From Candidatus Zixiibacteriota bacterium (GTDB lineage Bacteria; Zixibacteria; MSB-5A5; GN15; PGXB01): 5,436 nucleotides of DNA. The stretch is from contig JAUVBC010000176.1 of the NCBI GenBank assembly GCA_030591405.1, positions 1 to 5,436 on the forward strand. The letters are read 5' to 3'. Positions 5,120-5,436 of this stretch are shown piece by piece; positions within the stretch are counted from its first letter, which is position 1, and the number at the start of each line of letters is the position of its first letter. The translations under genes were made by a program, and so were the position numbers. The notes below the pieces were generated by a model. The model saw only the letters and a program-made list of their open reading frames with translations, was not told the DNA's origin and made no database searches.

Positions 5120-5436
5120 ATGCCTAAGCTTAGACATTATGATAATCTCGGAACAGTTCGATTTGTAACATTTGGTTGTTATAGAAACATGTGTGGATTT
5201 GATTCTGATAAGACTCGTCTATTATTTCTCAAACATCTTGAACAGGTTCGCCAAAAATTTGATCTTAAGCTTTATGGTTATGTAATAATGTTGGAGCATA
5301 TTCATTTAGTATTATATCCGCCACCCGATTCTAAATTAGGATTAATTATTCGTGAGGTTAAATCAAAGATGGCCCGTGAATATTTTTCAAAATATTGTAA
5401 TATTGACACCAGGGAAAAACGAGTATTCTGGCAAAA
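5120..5436 (+). CDS. REP-associated tyrosine transposase (RAYT, Y1_Tnp/HUH family), 3' end cut by window edge
   Basis: The frame is open from the ATG at 5120 to the end, giving 105 full codons. The start MPKLRHYDNLGTVRFVTFGCYR matches the RAYT pattern of a basic N-terminus then a beta strand F-V-T-F (15-18). H60-I61-H62 in MLEHIHLVLYPPP is the HUH metal-binding motif, followed by LIIREVKSKMAREYF (75-89) and the family's FWQ (103-105). The catalytic Tyr, which in RAYTs comes later near a YI.NPVK-like motif, lies outside the window, so integrity cannot be judged. Leu58 replaces the Pro usual before E/N-H-x-H. No SD or promoter is visible, fitting low expression. RAYTs cut and join single-stranded DNA at REP hairpins and are usually single-copy domesticated genes. 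The gene looks more AT-rich than cpoB and may have been acquired (inference). TTG at 5105 is a less likely start. Confidence 0.88.
   Translation, partial: MPKLRHYDNLGTVRFVTFGCYRNMCGFDSDKTRLLFLKHLEQVRQKFDLKLYGYVIMLEHIHLVLYPPPDSKLGLIIREVKSKMAREYFSKYCNIDTREKRVFWQ

Overview
The window carries a nearly complete Tol-Pal cell-envelope cluster on the minus strand. In transcription order it is tolQ, tolR, tolA, tolB, pal and cpoB (ybgF), reading right to left from about 4560 to 1. cpoB runs off the left edge with probably only a few codons missing. Diverging from it on the plus strand are a very small acidic lipoprotein gene (4816-5004) with a clear promoter and an intrinsic terminator, a REP-like hairpin (5073-5094), and the 5' part of a REP-associated (RAYT / Y1 HUH) transposase that runs off the right edge.

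The host is a Gram-negative (diderm) bacterium, since Tol-Pal only makes sense with an outer membrane. Three sigma70-type promoters (TTGAC- boxes with 17-bp spacers) and strong Shine-Dalgarno sequences before pal and the small lipoprotein argue against Bacteroidota, which use a different promoter code and rarely use SDs. Base composition looks moderate, with AT-rich spacers. The protein style (lipoprotein CpoB, GHCDERGT in Pal, INVTNLVDV in TolR) recalls Deltaproteobacteria-like or candidate phyla such as Zixibacteria. This placement is inference and not proven.

Region by region: 1-751 is cpoB. 767-1270 is pal, with its own promoter in the 135-bp gap before it. 1406-4560 is tolB, tolA, tolR and tolQ, packed with 1-2 bp between genes. 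4561-4815 is a divergent control region with back-to-back promoters and a roughly 97-nt tol leader that can fold in alternative ways. 4816-5004 is the small lipoprotein, 5024-5055 its terminator, and 5073 to the end the REP hairpin and transposase.

Together the six minus-strand genes build the proton-motive-force-driven TolQRA motor in the inner membrane, periplasmic TolB, the peptidoglycan-binding outer-membrane lipoprotein Pal, and the coordinator CpoB. The complex constricts the outer membrane at division and keeps the envelope intact. I see no defence system or other wholly new multi-gene system. The least ordinary items are the REP/RAYT pair, the structured tol leader and the unexplained small lipoprotein.
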